The translations under genes were made by a program, and so were the position numbers. From contig JALXFI010000320.1 of assembly GCA_027069035.1 (NCBI GenBank), positions 1 to 13,698 of the forward strand: a DNA stretch of 13,698 bases, written 5' to 3'. This DNA is from a bacterium (GTDB taxonomy: Bacteria > Desulfobacterota > GWC2-55-46 > S146-80 > JALXFI01). Of the stretch, positions 6,126 through 13,427 are shown piece by piece (the stretch's first letter is position 1; the number at the start of each line of letters is the position of its first letter). The notes beneath the pieces were generated by a model. That model was not told where the DNA came from and searched no databases. It was given only the letters and a program-made list of their open reading frames with translations.

Positions 6126-6158
6126 TAGGGCTTGATTTTAGTTTTCAAATTTGATAGC

Positions 6159-6175
6159 TTGTCCAAGATTTGTCC
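6159..6175 (+). promoter_or_regulatory. Direct repeat TTGTCC upstream of rnfC
   Basis: TTGTCC occurs at 6159-6164 and again at 6170-6175, exactly 11 bp (one helical turn) apart, next to a TATAAA-like box (6177-6182) and about 32 bp before the rnfC ATG. This could be a regulator site. The TGTCC core equals the half-site of the palindromes upstream of the HSP20 operon, which may be coincidence. No convincing consensus promoter is visible here. Confidence 0.25.
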
Positions 6176-6206
6176 TTATAAACTCAAAGGCGTTATTTGT
6201 AACCAT

Positions 6207-7550
6207 ATGAATCTTAAGACCTTTAAGCACGGGATTCATCCCACCTACAATAAAGAATTTACCTCCGGCAAGGGCATAGAGAACTGCCCTGTGCCAAAAA
6301 AGGTGATAATACCTCTTCAACAACACATCGGACGTCCATGCAAGCCGCTGGTAAAAAAGGGGGATGAGGTTACCGAAGGCCAGAAGATAGGCGATGTTGA
6401 GGCATTTGTCTCCACCCCCGTACATGCAAGCATTACAGGAAAGGTAACGGACATTGCTCCATATCCCTACCCACTTGGCGGTATGGTTCAATCGATTGTA
6501 ATTCAAAGATCGGAAGACATTTCCGATAAAACATCAAATGATTTTAATAATAAGGAAAACTCCAAACTTGATATTTCCTCCCTTACATCCGAGGATATAA
6601 GACTCGCAGTTCATAGCGCCGGGATTGTTGGGCTTGGCGGCGCCGCATTCCCTACCCATGTAAAACTCTCCCCCCCTGAAAATAAAGAGATTGACGCCAT
6701 CATTATAAACGGCTGCGAGTGCGAGCCATATCTTACGGCAGACGACAGACTTATGGTTGAACACAGCGAAAAGATACTTTACGGCGCACTTGCAATAATG
6801 AAGGCCGTTAATGCAGGAAAGATATATATAGGGATTGAGGCAAACAAGAAAGATGCCTTGTCTCTTATAAAGGAGAAATCAGCACATTTTAAGGAGATTC
6901 AAGTAGTTGCTCTTCAGGTAAAGTATCCTCAGGGCGCTGAGAAGATGCTCATTAAAGCAGTGCTAAACAGAGATGTGCCCCTTGGAGGCCTTCCTATGGA
7001 CGCCGGTGTTGTTGTCCAAAATGTCGGGACGGCTTTTGCCGCATATAATGCCTTACAAAACAAAAAACCGCTTACTCAAAGGGTGGTAACCGTAACAGGC
7101 CCCGGCATTACAGAGCCCAAAAATCTCATGGTAAGGATAGGAACACCCTTCAGCGATGTCATAGATGTATGCGGCGGCATAAAAGAAGGCAACAAAAAGG
7201 TTATTATGGGCGGCCCCATGATGGGCATAGCCCAGAGCAGACTCGATGTGCCTGTTATCAAAGGTACGTCGGGCATACTTGTTTTAATGGAAAGCGACAC
7301 CATCAGGGATTTCTATAAACCATGTATAAGGTGTGCCGGATGTGTGGATGCATGCCCGATGAAACTTATCCCCTACAGGCTCTCGGACTTCGGCAGATTC
7401 CATATGACAGAAGAGTTTAAGGAATATGGTGGAATGGGATGTATAGAATGCGGCTGTTGTTCATTTACATGCCCATCCAACAGACCGCTTGTACACTGGA
7501 TAAGGATAGGAAAGTTAAGATTAAGGGAGGCAGAGAAAAAGAGTGCCTGA
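6207..7550 (+). CDS. rnfC: Rnf complex subunit C, NADH-binding flavo-iron-sulfur protein
   Basis: Peripheral cytoplasmic subunit of the Rnf ferredoxin:NAD+ oxidoreductase, where electrons meet NAD(H). The 447-residue form starts at ATG 6207 (MNLKTFKHGIHP), where homology begins. The open frame reaches back to 6132, but those codons have no SD and no family match. The SD is weak: AAAGG about 16 nt upstream. Visible parts are the barrel-sandwich segment KPLVKKGDEVTEGQKIGDV...STPVHASITGKV, the FMN/NADH site GLGGAAFPTHVKL (from residue 142), INGCECEPYLTADDRLM, and two [4Fe-4S] motifs, CIRCAGCVDACP and CIECGCCSFTCP, near 373-425. The long Ala-rich C-terminal tail of enterobacterial RsxC is absent, as in clostridial and acetogen forms. 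First gene of the operon; its last 8 nt overlap rnfD. Confidence 0.97.
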   Translation: MNLKTFKHGIHPTYNKEFTSGKGIENCPVPKKVIIPLQQHIGRPCKPLVKKGDEVTEGQKIGDVEAFVSTPVHASITGKVTDIAPYPYPLGGMVQSIVIQRSEDISDKTSNDFNNKENSKLDISSLTSEDIRLAVHSAGIVGLGGAAFPTHVKLSPPENKEIDAIIINGCECEPYLTADDRLMVEHSEKILYGALAIMKAVNAGKIYIGIEANKKDALSLIKEKSAHFKEIQVVALQVKYPQGAEKMLIKAVLNRDVPLGGLPMDAGVVVQNVGTAFAAYNALQNKKPLTQRVVTVTGPGITEPKNLMVRIGTPFSDVIDVCGGIKEGNKKVIMGGPMMGIAQSRLDVPVIKGTSGILVLMESDTIRDFYKPCIRCAGCVDACPMKLIPYRLSDFGRFHMTEEFKEYGGMGCIECGCCSFTCPSNRPLVHWIRIGKLRLREAEKKSA

Positions 7551-8523
7551 AATAAAAGAAAAAAAAGACGATCTGCTTATAGTGTCTTCCTCTCCGCATA
7601 TACATACTGTGGAGAACATACCAAGGATAATGCACAACGTCATACTCTCTCTTTTCCCTCCAATGGGTGTTAGCGTATATTTTTTTGGCATGAATGCGCT
7701 TTTACTTATGCTGACATCGACCGTTGCCTGTATTCTTACAGAATATGTCTTTCAGAAAGGACGGAAGAAGGAGATAACCATAGGAGACGGAAGCGCCATT
7801 ATTACGGGTCTCCTCCTTGCTCTTACACTGCCGCCGGCCTTTCCTCTATGGGCGGCGGCTCTCGGCGGCATAGTGGCAATGAGCCTTGGCAAACACATAT
7901 TTGGAGGACTTGGCTACAATATCTTCAACCCTGCTCTGCTTGGAAGGGCATTCCTTCAGGCGGCCTTCCCTGTTATGATCACTACATGGAGTGCTCCTCT
8001 TACAGGCTCCATTCCTGTCGATGGTGTTACAACCGCCACACCGCTTTCACTCATGAAGTTTGAGGGACAAATGACACCTTATCTCAACCTTCTTTTTGGA
8101 AACGTAAGCGGCTCGCTTGGAGAAACTTCGGCTATCGCAATCTTAATAGGCGCAATCTATCTTTTGTATAAAGGTTATATAAACTTAAGGCAGCCGTTTT
8201 CATATATCGGGGCTATATTCGTATCAGGAGGCATATTCTGGCTCATTTCGCCGGATAAATACCCTGACCCAATCTTTCATATACTTTCGGGCGGTGTAAT
8301 GCTTGGTGCATTTTTTATGGTCACGGATTATGTAACCACTCCTACAACCCCTCTTGGACAATGGATATTCGGAATTGCGGCGGGTTTTCTCGTTGTAATA
8401 ATACGACTTTTCGGCGGGCTGCCTGAAGGGGTAATGTACTCAATACTCCTTATGAATGCCATAACCCCCCTTTTAAATCGTTACACAAGACCGAAGATAT
8501 TTGGGGAGGTAAAGGTTGGATAA
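7543..8523 (+). CDS. rnfD: Rnf complex subunit D, membrane flavoprotein
   Basis: Integral membrane subunit (326 residues) carrying a covalently bound FMN and thought to help couple electron flow to ion movement. Hydrophobic helices cover most of residues 30-310. DGVTTATPL (160-168) is the flavinylation site, with Thr166 the expected FMN-phosphate acceptor. IGDGSAIITGLLLALTLPP and FGGLGYNIFNPALLGRAFL are strongly conserved family blocks, as is DYVTTPTTPLGQ. It starts with GTG 7543 inside the end of rnfC (8-nt overlap), with GGGAGG about 12 nt upstream, and its own end overlaps rnfG by 8 nt. Such overlaps indicate translational coupling and fixed subunit ratios. Flavin attachment normally needs the ApbE transferase, which is not in this window. 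Confidence 0.97.
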   Translation: MPEIKEKKDDLLIVSSSPHIHTVENIPRIMHNVILSLFPPMGVSVYFFGMNALLLMLTSTVACILTEYVFQKGRKKEITIGDGSAIITGLLLALTLPPAFPLWAAALGGIVAMSLGKHIFGGLGYNIFNPALLGRAFLQAAFPVMITTWSAPLTGSIPVDGVTTATPLSLMKFEGQMTPYLNLLFGNVSGSLGETSAIAILIGAIYLLYKGYINLRQPFSYIGAIFVSGGIFWLISPDKYPDPIFHILSGGVMLGAFFMVTDYVTTPTTPLGQWIFGIAAGFLVVIIRLFGGLPEGVMYSILLMNAITPLLNRYTRPKIFGEVKVG

Positions 8524-9100
8524 GCGCATAATAAAGATGATTGTCGTATTAACAGCCACCGCCGTGCTTTCGGGCGGCATACTTGCGCTGGTCTACAAAA
8601 AGGCTGAGCCGCTTATAGAAGCCAACAGGCTGAGAGAACTTAAGAAGGCTATATTTCTTGTATTGCCTGAGGCAAAGGATTATAAGACTGTAGAAAAAAA
8701 AGGGTTTAATATCTACATTGGAATCGATGAGAACGGCTCACAGGTCGGCTACGCCTTTGTAGCAACCGGACCCGGATTTCAGGGCAAGATAAAGATGATG
8801 GTAGGTCTTGCCAATGATATGAAGACCCTTACCGGCATGAAGGTGCTTGAGCAGGTGGAAACCCCGGGGCTTGGAAACAGAATATCGGAAGATACCTTCC
8901 AGGGACAGTTTAAAGGCCTTAGTACAGAGCCTGAGATCACTTATGTAAAGAATAAAAAACCTGAAAAACCAAATGAGATACAGGCAATAACAGGCGCTAC
9001 AATATCATCCAAATCTGTAGTCGCCATTGTAAATAAGGAATTAAAAAAGGTTGTAAAGGCATTGAAAGAAGAGGAGGTAGAAAAAACCTATGGCCCCTGA
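8516..9100 (+). CDS. rnfG: Rnf complex subunit G, FMN-binding periplasmic-facing subunit
   Basis: A 194-residue subunit with one N-terminal membrane anchor (about residues 5-27, KMIVVLTATAVLSGGILALVY) and an extracytoplasmic FMN-binding domain. ITGATISSKSV (158-168) is the covalent flavin motif, with Thr162 the attachment residue. VETPGLGNRISEDTFQGQFKG is another conserved block in RnfG/NqrC proteins. It starts with TTG 8516, supported by GGGGAGG about 6-7 nt upstream and by the 8-nt overlap with rnfD. The C-terminus is Lys/Glu-rich and overlaps rnfE by 11 nt. It passes electrons across the membrane between RnfD and the RnfA/E iron-sulfur centre. Confidence 0.96.
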   Translation: MDKRIIKMIVVLTATAVLSGGILALVYKKAEPLIEANRLRELKKAIFLVLPEAKDYKTVEKKGFNIYIGIDENGSQVGYAFVATGPGFQGKIKMMVGLANDMKTLTGMKVLEQVETPGLGNRISEDTFQGQFKGLSTEPEITYVKNKKPEKPNEIQAITGATISSKSVVAIVNKELKKVVKALKEEEVEKTYGP

Positions 9101-9719
9101 TGGAGAAGTAACTTTAAGCAAGGATTTTATAAAGGGTCTCTGGAAAGAAAACCCCGTAATAAGGCAGATCCTTGGAATGTGTCCCACCCTTGCCGTCACG
9201 AATTCCGCCACAAACGGTCTTGCCATGGGACTTGCAACAACATTTGTTGTGATAAGTGCAAGTACAATAGTATCCATCATAAAGAGCCTTGTGCCAAGGC
9301 AGGTGAGAATCGCCACCTATGTAATAATCATCGCATCATTCGTTACCATAGCCGACCTTTTTTTAGCCGCAAAGTTCCCGTCTATATCAAAGGCGCTCGG
9401 CCCTTATGTGCCACTTATTGTTGTAAACTGCATAATACTTGGAAGGGCTGAGGCGTTTGCATCCAAACATCCTGTACACAGGGCATTTATTGATGCGCTT
9501 GGCATGGGTGTGGGCTTTTCATGGGCGCTTATATTGCTTGGCTCTATAAGGGAACTGCTTGGTTTCGGAAGTATCTTTGGGTTTAAAATCATGGGAGCAT
9601 GGTTTACTCCATGGATTATTATGATACTTCCCGGAGGGGCATTTATAACATTAGGCATCATTATCGGGCTTATCAATCAGTTTACAGGCTCAAGAACAGT
9701 TGACACTTCATGTCATTAA
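9090..9719 (+). CDS. rnfE: Rnf complex subunit E, membrane iron-sulfur half-site
   Basis: A 209-residue polytopic protein of the NqrD/RnfE family with about six membrane helices. The Cys in LGMCPTLAVTNS (Cys31) and in PLIVVNCIILGRAEAFA (Cys114) are the conserved pair that, with the equivalent pair of RnfA, hold a [2Fe-2S] cluster inside the membrane in characterised complexes. GSIRELLGFGSIFG follows the fourth helix region. ATG 9090 has a strong AGGAGGT about 11 nt upstream, within rnfG. The product ends with a hydrophilic tail, and a gap of only 10 nt follows before rnfA. Confidence 0.96.
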   Translation: MAPDGEVTLSKDFIKGLWKENPVIRQILGMCPTLAVTNSATNGLAMGLATTFVVISASTIVSIIKSLVPRQVRIATYVIIIASFVTIADLFLAAKFPSISKALGPYVPLIVVNCIILGRAEAFASKHPVHRAFIDALGMGVGFSWALILLGSIRELLGFGSIFGFKIMGAWFTPWIIMILPGGAFITLGIIIGLINQFTGSRTVDTSCH

Positions 9720-9729
9720 GGAGTTTTTT

Positions 9730-10308
9730 ATGGAAATTATCCTTATATTTATCTCAGCGGCCATAGTTAACAATTTTGTACTCACATACTTTTTGGGCAT
9801 ATGCCCTTTTATAGGTGTATCTAAAAAGGTGGAGACAGCCCTTAATATGGGTATGGCAACGACATTCGTCATGACGCTTACAGCCGCCATTACATGGTTG
9901 ATAAACACGTACATACTTATAAAGTTCAATGTGCCGTTTCTCGAATACGTCGCATTTATAATAACCATAGCCTCCCTTGTTCAGCTTGTCGAGATGTTTA
10001 TAAGAAAGGTGAGTCCCGCCCTTTTCAGGGCACTTGGTATTTTTTTGCCTTTGATTACAACAAATTGTGCTATACTTGGACTTGCGCTTTTTGCAGTATT
10101 AAGGGAATACAATTTTATAGAAAGTGTGGTGTTTGGTCTTGGCGCGGGGGTTGGTTTTACCCTTGCCTTGGTTATTATGGCCGGTATAAGAGAGGAACTT
10201 GAGTTCATGGATGTTCCGGAATCATTTAAAGGGGCGCCTATAACCCTTCTTATAGCAGGGATGCTGGCGCTGAGTTTCATGGGGTTTGCCGGACTACTGT
10301 CGGTATAA
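9730..10308 (+). CDS. rnfA: Rnf complex subunit A, membrane iron-sulfur half-site
   Basis: A 192-residue polytopic protein, homologous to and inverted relative to RnfE. Cys25 (YFLGICPFIGVSKK) and Cys113 (PLITTNCAILGLALF) are the intramembrane [2Fe-2S] ligands expected for the family. The MATTFVMTLTAAITWLI and VFGLGAGVGFTLALVIMAGIREELE segments are typical. The frame opens at TTG 9700 inside rnfE, but ATG 9730 (MEIILIFISAAIVNNFVLTYFLG) is chosen because AAGGAG lies 6 nt before it and because family proteins begin exactly there. The next gene, rnfB, starts 8 nt after the stop. Confidence 0.97.
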   Translation: MEIILIFISAAIVNNFVLTYFLGICPFIGVSKKVETALNMGMATTFVMTLTAAITWLINTYILIKFNVPFLEYVAFIITIASLVQLVEMFIRKVSPALFRALGIFLPLITTNCAILGLALFAVLREYNFIESVVFGLGAGVGFTLALVIMAGIREELEFMDVPESFKGAPITLLIAGMLALSFMGFAGLLSV

Positions 10309-10316
10309 AAAAGCGG

Positions 10317-11180
10317 ATGATGATTACAGATAACATAATTTTAATTTCCATAGTATCAATGGGGGGGCTGGGCATATTCTTCGCCGTCTTCTTAAGCATT
10401 GCCGACAGGAAACTTGCCGTTAAGGAAAACCCATTGATAGAGGAAGCCCTCAGCATAATACCGGGGATAAATTGCGGCGCATGCGGTCTGCCAAGTTGTC
10501 ATGTGTTTGCCGAACGTGTTGTAAAGGGAGATGTCCCTGTAAATCTCTGCATGGCAGGAGGGAAAGAAGTGGCAGAGAAACTTAGTAAACTCCTTGGGAT
10601 TGACACGCCTGATACCGAAAAAGTGCTTGCCGTCGTCCTCTGTAAAGGAGGAACAAACGAGTCGGTTCAAAACGCACGGTACATAGGCGAAAAGACATGC
10701 GAAGCGGCAAATATCGGGGGCGGAGGAAAGGCATGTATCTACGGGTGTCTTGGTTATGGAGACTGTGTAAAGGCATGCCCGTTTGATGCCATTGATATAA
10801 ATGATAACAGCATACCTGTTGTCTTTTATGATACCTGTGTGGGTTGTGGAAAATGCGTAGAGGCATGTCCCCGAAATATTATAGAGATCCACCCCGATGA
10901 CCAAAAACTCTTTGTATACTGCAAGAATAAAGACAAAGGCGCTGTTGCAAGAAAGATATGTAAAGTGGCGTGTGTGGCCTGCACACTCTGTACAAAGGAC
11001 TGTGAGGTTGAAGGAGGCATAGAGATAATTGACAACCTTGCCACAGTAAATTACAGTAAATGTAAGGAAAGTGAGGCCGCCACAAAGAGATGCCCTACAA
11101 AATGCATATACAACGATATAGAAAAAAACAATACAAGTAAGAATTTTTATGTATCAAGGGGCAAAAAAGAGGCGGTCTAA
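10317..11180 (+). CDS. rnfB: Rnf complex subunit B, polyferredoxin
   Basis: The ferredoxin-oxidising entry subunit, 287 residues. One N-terminal helix (about 5-27) anchors it. An Fe-S domain follows with Cys53-x2-Cys56-x4-Cys61 (NCGACGLPSC) and a later Cys. Then come two classical 4Fe-4S ferredoxin motifs, GYGDCVKACP and CVGCGKCVEACP. After these a further Cys-rich stretch (CKVACVACTLCTKDC ... CKESEAATKRCPTKC) could ligate two more clusters, as in other multi-cluster RnfB proteins. ATG 10317 is followed at once by a second ATG, and the SD (AAGCGG) is weak. Being last in the C-D-G-E-A-B order matches acetogens, clostridia and many Desulfobacterota rather than the A-B-C-D-G-E order of Enterobacteria. 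The stop overlaps the fur-like ATG by one base. Confidence 0.97.
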   Translation: MMITDNIILISIVSMGGLGIFFAVFLSIADRKLAVKENPLIEEALSIIPGINCGACGLPSCHVFAERVVKGDVPVNLCMAGGKEVAEKLSKLLGIDTPDTEKVLAVVLCKGGTNESVQNARYIGEKTCEAANIGGGGKACIYGCLGYGDCVKACPFDAIDINDNSIPVVFYDTCVGCGKCVEACPRNIIEIHPDDQKLFVYCKNKDKGAVARKICKVACVACTLCTKDCEVEGGIEIIDNLATVNYSKCKESEAATKRCPTKCIYNDIEKNNTSKNFYVSRGKKEAV

Positions 11181-11617
11181 TGGGGGAAAATAAAAATATA
11201 TTTGCCCGTTATATCGAAGAACAGGGCTTAAAAAAAACCTCGCAAAGGGACCTTATTGTGAGTATCTTCTTTAAAACCTCTACACATTTAAGTCTTGACG
11301 AACTTCTTCAAAGGGTGAGAAAAAAGTCCCCACGCGTAGGTTACGCAACAATCTATAGAACAATGAAACTCTTGACCGAATGCGGCCTTGCAATCGAAAG
11401 ACAGTTTGGAGATGGACAAACCCGTTACGAACCTGTACCGGATAAGGGCCACCATGACCACCTTATATGCACTTCCTGCGGAAAGATAATTGAATTTGAA
11501 AATGAAAAGATCGAGCAACTTCAAAAAGAAGTAGCCAGAGAAAAAAAATTCATGGTTGCAAGCCACAAATTAGAACTCTATGGCCTCTGCAAAAAGTGCT
11601 ATTCAGGCAAGCATTAA
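11180..11617 (+). CDS. Fur-family metal-dependent transcriptional regulator
   Basis: A 145-residue cytoplasmic repressor of the Fur superfamily. The N-terminal winged helix includes KKTSQRDLIVSIFF and the recognition region VGYATIYRTMKLLTECGLA. The dimer/metal domain has GHHDHLICTSCGKIIEFENEKIE, holding the His/Asp regulatory-site residues and the first CxxC, then HKLELYGLCKKC with the second CxxC for structural zinc. This pattern fits ferric uptake regulator Fur better than PerR or Zur, but substrate metal cannot be settled by eye, so no symbol is given. ATG 11180 uses the last A of the rnfB stop codon (1-nt overlap), so it is translated with the Rnf complex, a hint that iron supply and this iron-rich complex are linked. 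No clear Fur box was found upstream of rnfC. Confidence 0.93.
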   Translation: MGENKNIFARYIEEQGLKKTSQRDLIVSIFFKTSTHLSLDELLQRVRKKSPRVGYATIYRTMKLLTECGLAIERQFGDGQTRYEPVPDKGHHDHLICTSCGKIIEFENEKIEQLQKEVAREKKFMVASHKLELYGLCKKCYSGKH

Positions 11618-11662
11618 ATCGACTGTATTTTTTATTTTAAAGCTTATAAACAGGTTGGATCT

Positions 11663-12967
11663 ATGACTCTCTATATCCGCCACTCTCTCCTTATTATTCT
11701 ATCTCTCATTTTTATAGCGGCAAGCAGTTGCAGTAAAACCAACATACCCGATGCCTCTACAATCGGTTTTGTAACATGGAAACCCAATCAACCGGAAGTC
11801 TGGGATGAGATCATAAGGATATTTGAGAAAGAACATCCCGACATAAAAATTAAGCGACAGGTAGGTCCCCACTCCTCTACCGAATATCACGATCTTTTAA
11901 CACAAAAATTAAAGAATAAAGACGATTCCGTTGATGTATTTTTTATGGATGTTATCTGGCCACCTGAATTTGCTGCGGCGGGCTGGGCGGAACCTCTTAA
12001 TAATTTCTTCCCATCAGAAGAACAAAAAAAGTTTCTCCCTGCACCTATACTTGCCAACACCTATAAGGGCAGTATATACGGGCTTCCTCTCTTTATAGAC
12101 AGCGGGCTTCTTTACTTCAGAAAAGATCTCCTCAAAAAATACGGTTTTAAACCTCCAAAGACATGGGATGAGTTGGTTGAACAAGCAGGGATAATCGTCA
12201 ATGGAGAAAAAGAAAATAACCCTCAACTATGGGGCTACTCGGGTCAGTTCAAACAATACGAAGGACTGATATGTGACATGCTCGAATTTATAATGAGCAA
12301 TGGGGGAAGGCTGATAGACCCTGATACCGGAAAATCTCTAATAGGCGAGAAGAAGGCGCTTGATGCAGTAAACTTTGTAAGGAAAAAAATTATAGGAAAG
12401 ACAGCCCCTGTTGGGGTCCTAAACTATCAGGAACCGGAATCCCTGTCTCTTTTTACTCAGGGAAATGCTGTTTTTATGCGCAACTGGCCGTATGCGTGGG
12501 AGGTTTCAAATAATACCAAGCGTTCAAAGGTAGCCGGGAAGGTTGGAATAGCAAGGCTTCCTCATTTCCAGGGAGGCAAAAGTTTTTCCACGCTTGGCGG
12601 CTGGCAACTCGGCATAAGCCGTTATTCAAAGAATAAAACCCGTTCATGGGAATTTATCAAGTTTCTCGCAAGTCCAAGGATTCAAAAACGTCTGGCGCTT
12701 AAAGCATCTCTCGCCCCAACCAGAAAAGCGCTCTATAATCACAAAGATATACTTACTGTAAACCCTCAATTTAAGGATATGCAGGATGTTTTTCTCACGG
12801 CTTATCCAAGACCAAGGAGTCCTTATTATCCCGCCATATCAAATGTCTTACAGAGGTACTTCAGCACAGCGCTCACACACAGGCAAATGTCTATTAAAAA
12901 ACTTGCCAACGATGCAGAGAGAGAAATCGAGGGCATTAACAAGAGATTTTCTTTATCAAAAAAATAA
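11663..12967 (+). CDS. ABC sugar-type extracellular solute-binding lipoprotein (family 1)
   Basis: A 434-residue periplasmic binding protein related to maltose/trehalose-type receptors. The signal peptide MTLYIRHSLLIILSLIFIAASSC ends in a lipobox (A-S-S-Cys23), so it is probably a lipoprotein. Ser at +2 does not signal inner-membrane retention. Typical blocks are IGFVTWKPNQPEVWDEIIRIFEKEHPDIKIK, VDVFFMDVIWPPEFAAAGWAEPL, GSIYGLPLFIDSGLLYFRKDLLKKYGFKPPKTWDEL, LFTQGNAVFMRNWPYAWE and TLGGWQLGISRYSKNKTRSWEFIKFL. The last two are the classical SBP_bac_1 hinge and binding-site region. Permease and ATPase genes, normally adjacent, are absent: fur lies upstream and rpmH downstream. It is either an orphan receptor or served by a transporter elsewhere. 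The ligand is presumably an oligosaccharide but is not established. A weak AGG lies about 11 nt before the ATG. Confidence 0.92.
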   Translation: MTLYIRHSLLIILSLIFIAASSCSKTNIPDASTIGFVTWKPNQPEVWDEIIRIFEKEHPDIKIKRQVGPHSSTEYHDLLTQKLKNKDDSVDVFFMDVIWPPEFAAAGWAEPLNNFFPSEEQKKFLPAPILANTYKGSIYGLPLFIDSGLLYFRKDLLKKYGFKPPKTWDELVEQAGIIVNGEKENNPQLWGYSGQFKQYEGLICDMLEFIMSNGGRLIDPDTGKSLIGEKKALDAVNFVRKKIIGKTAPVGVLNYQEPESLSLFTQGNAVFMRNWPYAWEVSNNTKRSKVAGKVGIARLPHFQGGKSFSTLGGWQLGISRYSKNKTRSWEFIKFLASPRIQKRLALKASLAPTRKALYNHKDILTVNPQFKDMQDVFLTAYPRPRSPYYPAISNVLQRYFSTALTHRQMSIKKLANDAEREIEGINKRFSLSKK

Positions 12968-13140
12968 TCCCTTAATAATTGACAGGCCTCATCCAAAAAC
13001 AGATTTAAGTCTTTGGGTAAATTGGCAAGACGCCTTACATGAATTTTTCTTTTGAGGCGTACATAACCGGTACGGTGAGAAAGAAAATCTCTGAGGATAT
13101 ATAAAGATAGTCCAGCAGTTAAAGATGTATTGCCAATTTC

Positions 13141-13165
13141 AAATCCCGCTATCGCTGGATTTTTT
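13141..13165 (+). terminator. Probable intrinsic terminator before rpmH
   Basis: AAATCC (13141-13146) pairs with GGATTT (13157-13162). After one mismatch, GC/GC close a 4-nt loop, and T runs to 13165. The stem is short and AT-rich, so it would be weak. It lies about 175 nt after the solute-binding protein stop and 15 nt before the rpmH -35. The 12968-13140 stretch before it holds no gene I can support. Confidence 0.4.
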
Positions 13166-13180
13166 AGGTTCAAATAATAC

Positions 13181-13209
13181 TTGACAATTGCCATTAAAAT
13201 TGATTTTAT
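13181..13209 (+). promoter_or_regulatory. Candidate sigma-70 promoter of rpmH-rnpA
   Basis: TTGACA (13181-13186) is a perfect -35. A 17-bp spacer leads to TTTTAT (13204-13209), and TATAGA (13207-13212) is an overlapping alternative with a long spacer. The start would be about 20-30 nt before the rpmH ATG. Confidence 0.55.
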
Positions 13210-13239
13210 AGATGTTTTATTACGTCAAGGGAGATAAGA

Positions 13240-13401
13240 ATGAAACGGACGTATCAGCCGAGCAGAATAAAGCGCAAAAGAACGCATGGTTTTAGAAAAA
13301 GGATGTCGACAAAATCCGGCAGGGCTATTATAAACAGAAGAAGGGCTAAGGGAAGAAAGCGTCTTACGGTGGAGATAGGCTCGAAGTTTGCTTCACCTTG
13401 A
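13240..13401 (+). CDS. rpmH: 50S ribosomal protein L34
   Basis: A 53-residue basic protein of the large ribosomal subunit. MKRTYQPSRIKRKRTHGFRKRMSTKSGRAIINRRRAKGRKRLTV is the full L34 family sequence, which in most bacteria ends at or just after LTV (44-47 residues). Here nine more residues (EIGSKFASP) follow before TGA, a small C-terminal extension. AAGGGAG 6 nt before ATG 13240 is a good SD. It is followed 26 nt later by rnpA, the near-universal rpmH-rnpA pairing. dnaA, often upstream of this pair, is not there; the solute-binding gene is. No DnaA boxes were noticed, so the origin is probably not in this window. Confidence 0.97.
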   Translation: MKRTYQPSRIKRKRTHGFRKRMSTKSGRAIINRRRAKGRKRLTVEIGSKFASP

Positions 13402-13427
13402 GCATGGTGTAACCTCTCGTCTATCTA

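Noticed and set aside
10392..10904. 170-codon ORF on the - strand within rnfB
   Set aside because: Antisense to the ferredoxin motifs of rnfB, with no family features of its own.
12826..13194. 122-codon ORF on the - strand across the gap before rpmH
   Set aside because: It has no Shine-Dalgarno, its second half is antisense to the solute-binding gene, and I recognise no family in it. A decayed gene in 12968-13194 cannot be fully excluded; a profile search of its first 75 residues would decide.
12968..13239. Replication origin next to rpmH
   Set aside because: No TTATCCACA-type DnaA box cluster and no dnaA gene visible; only a weak terminator and the rpmH promoter were found.
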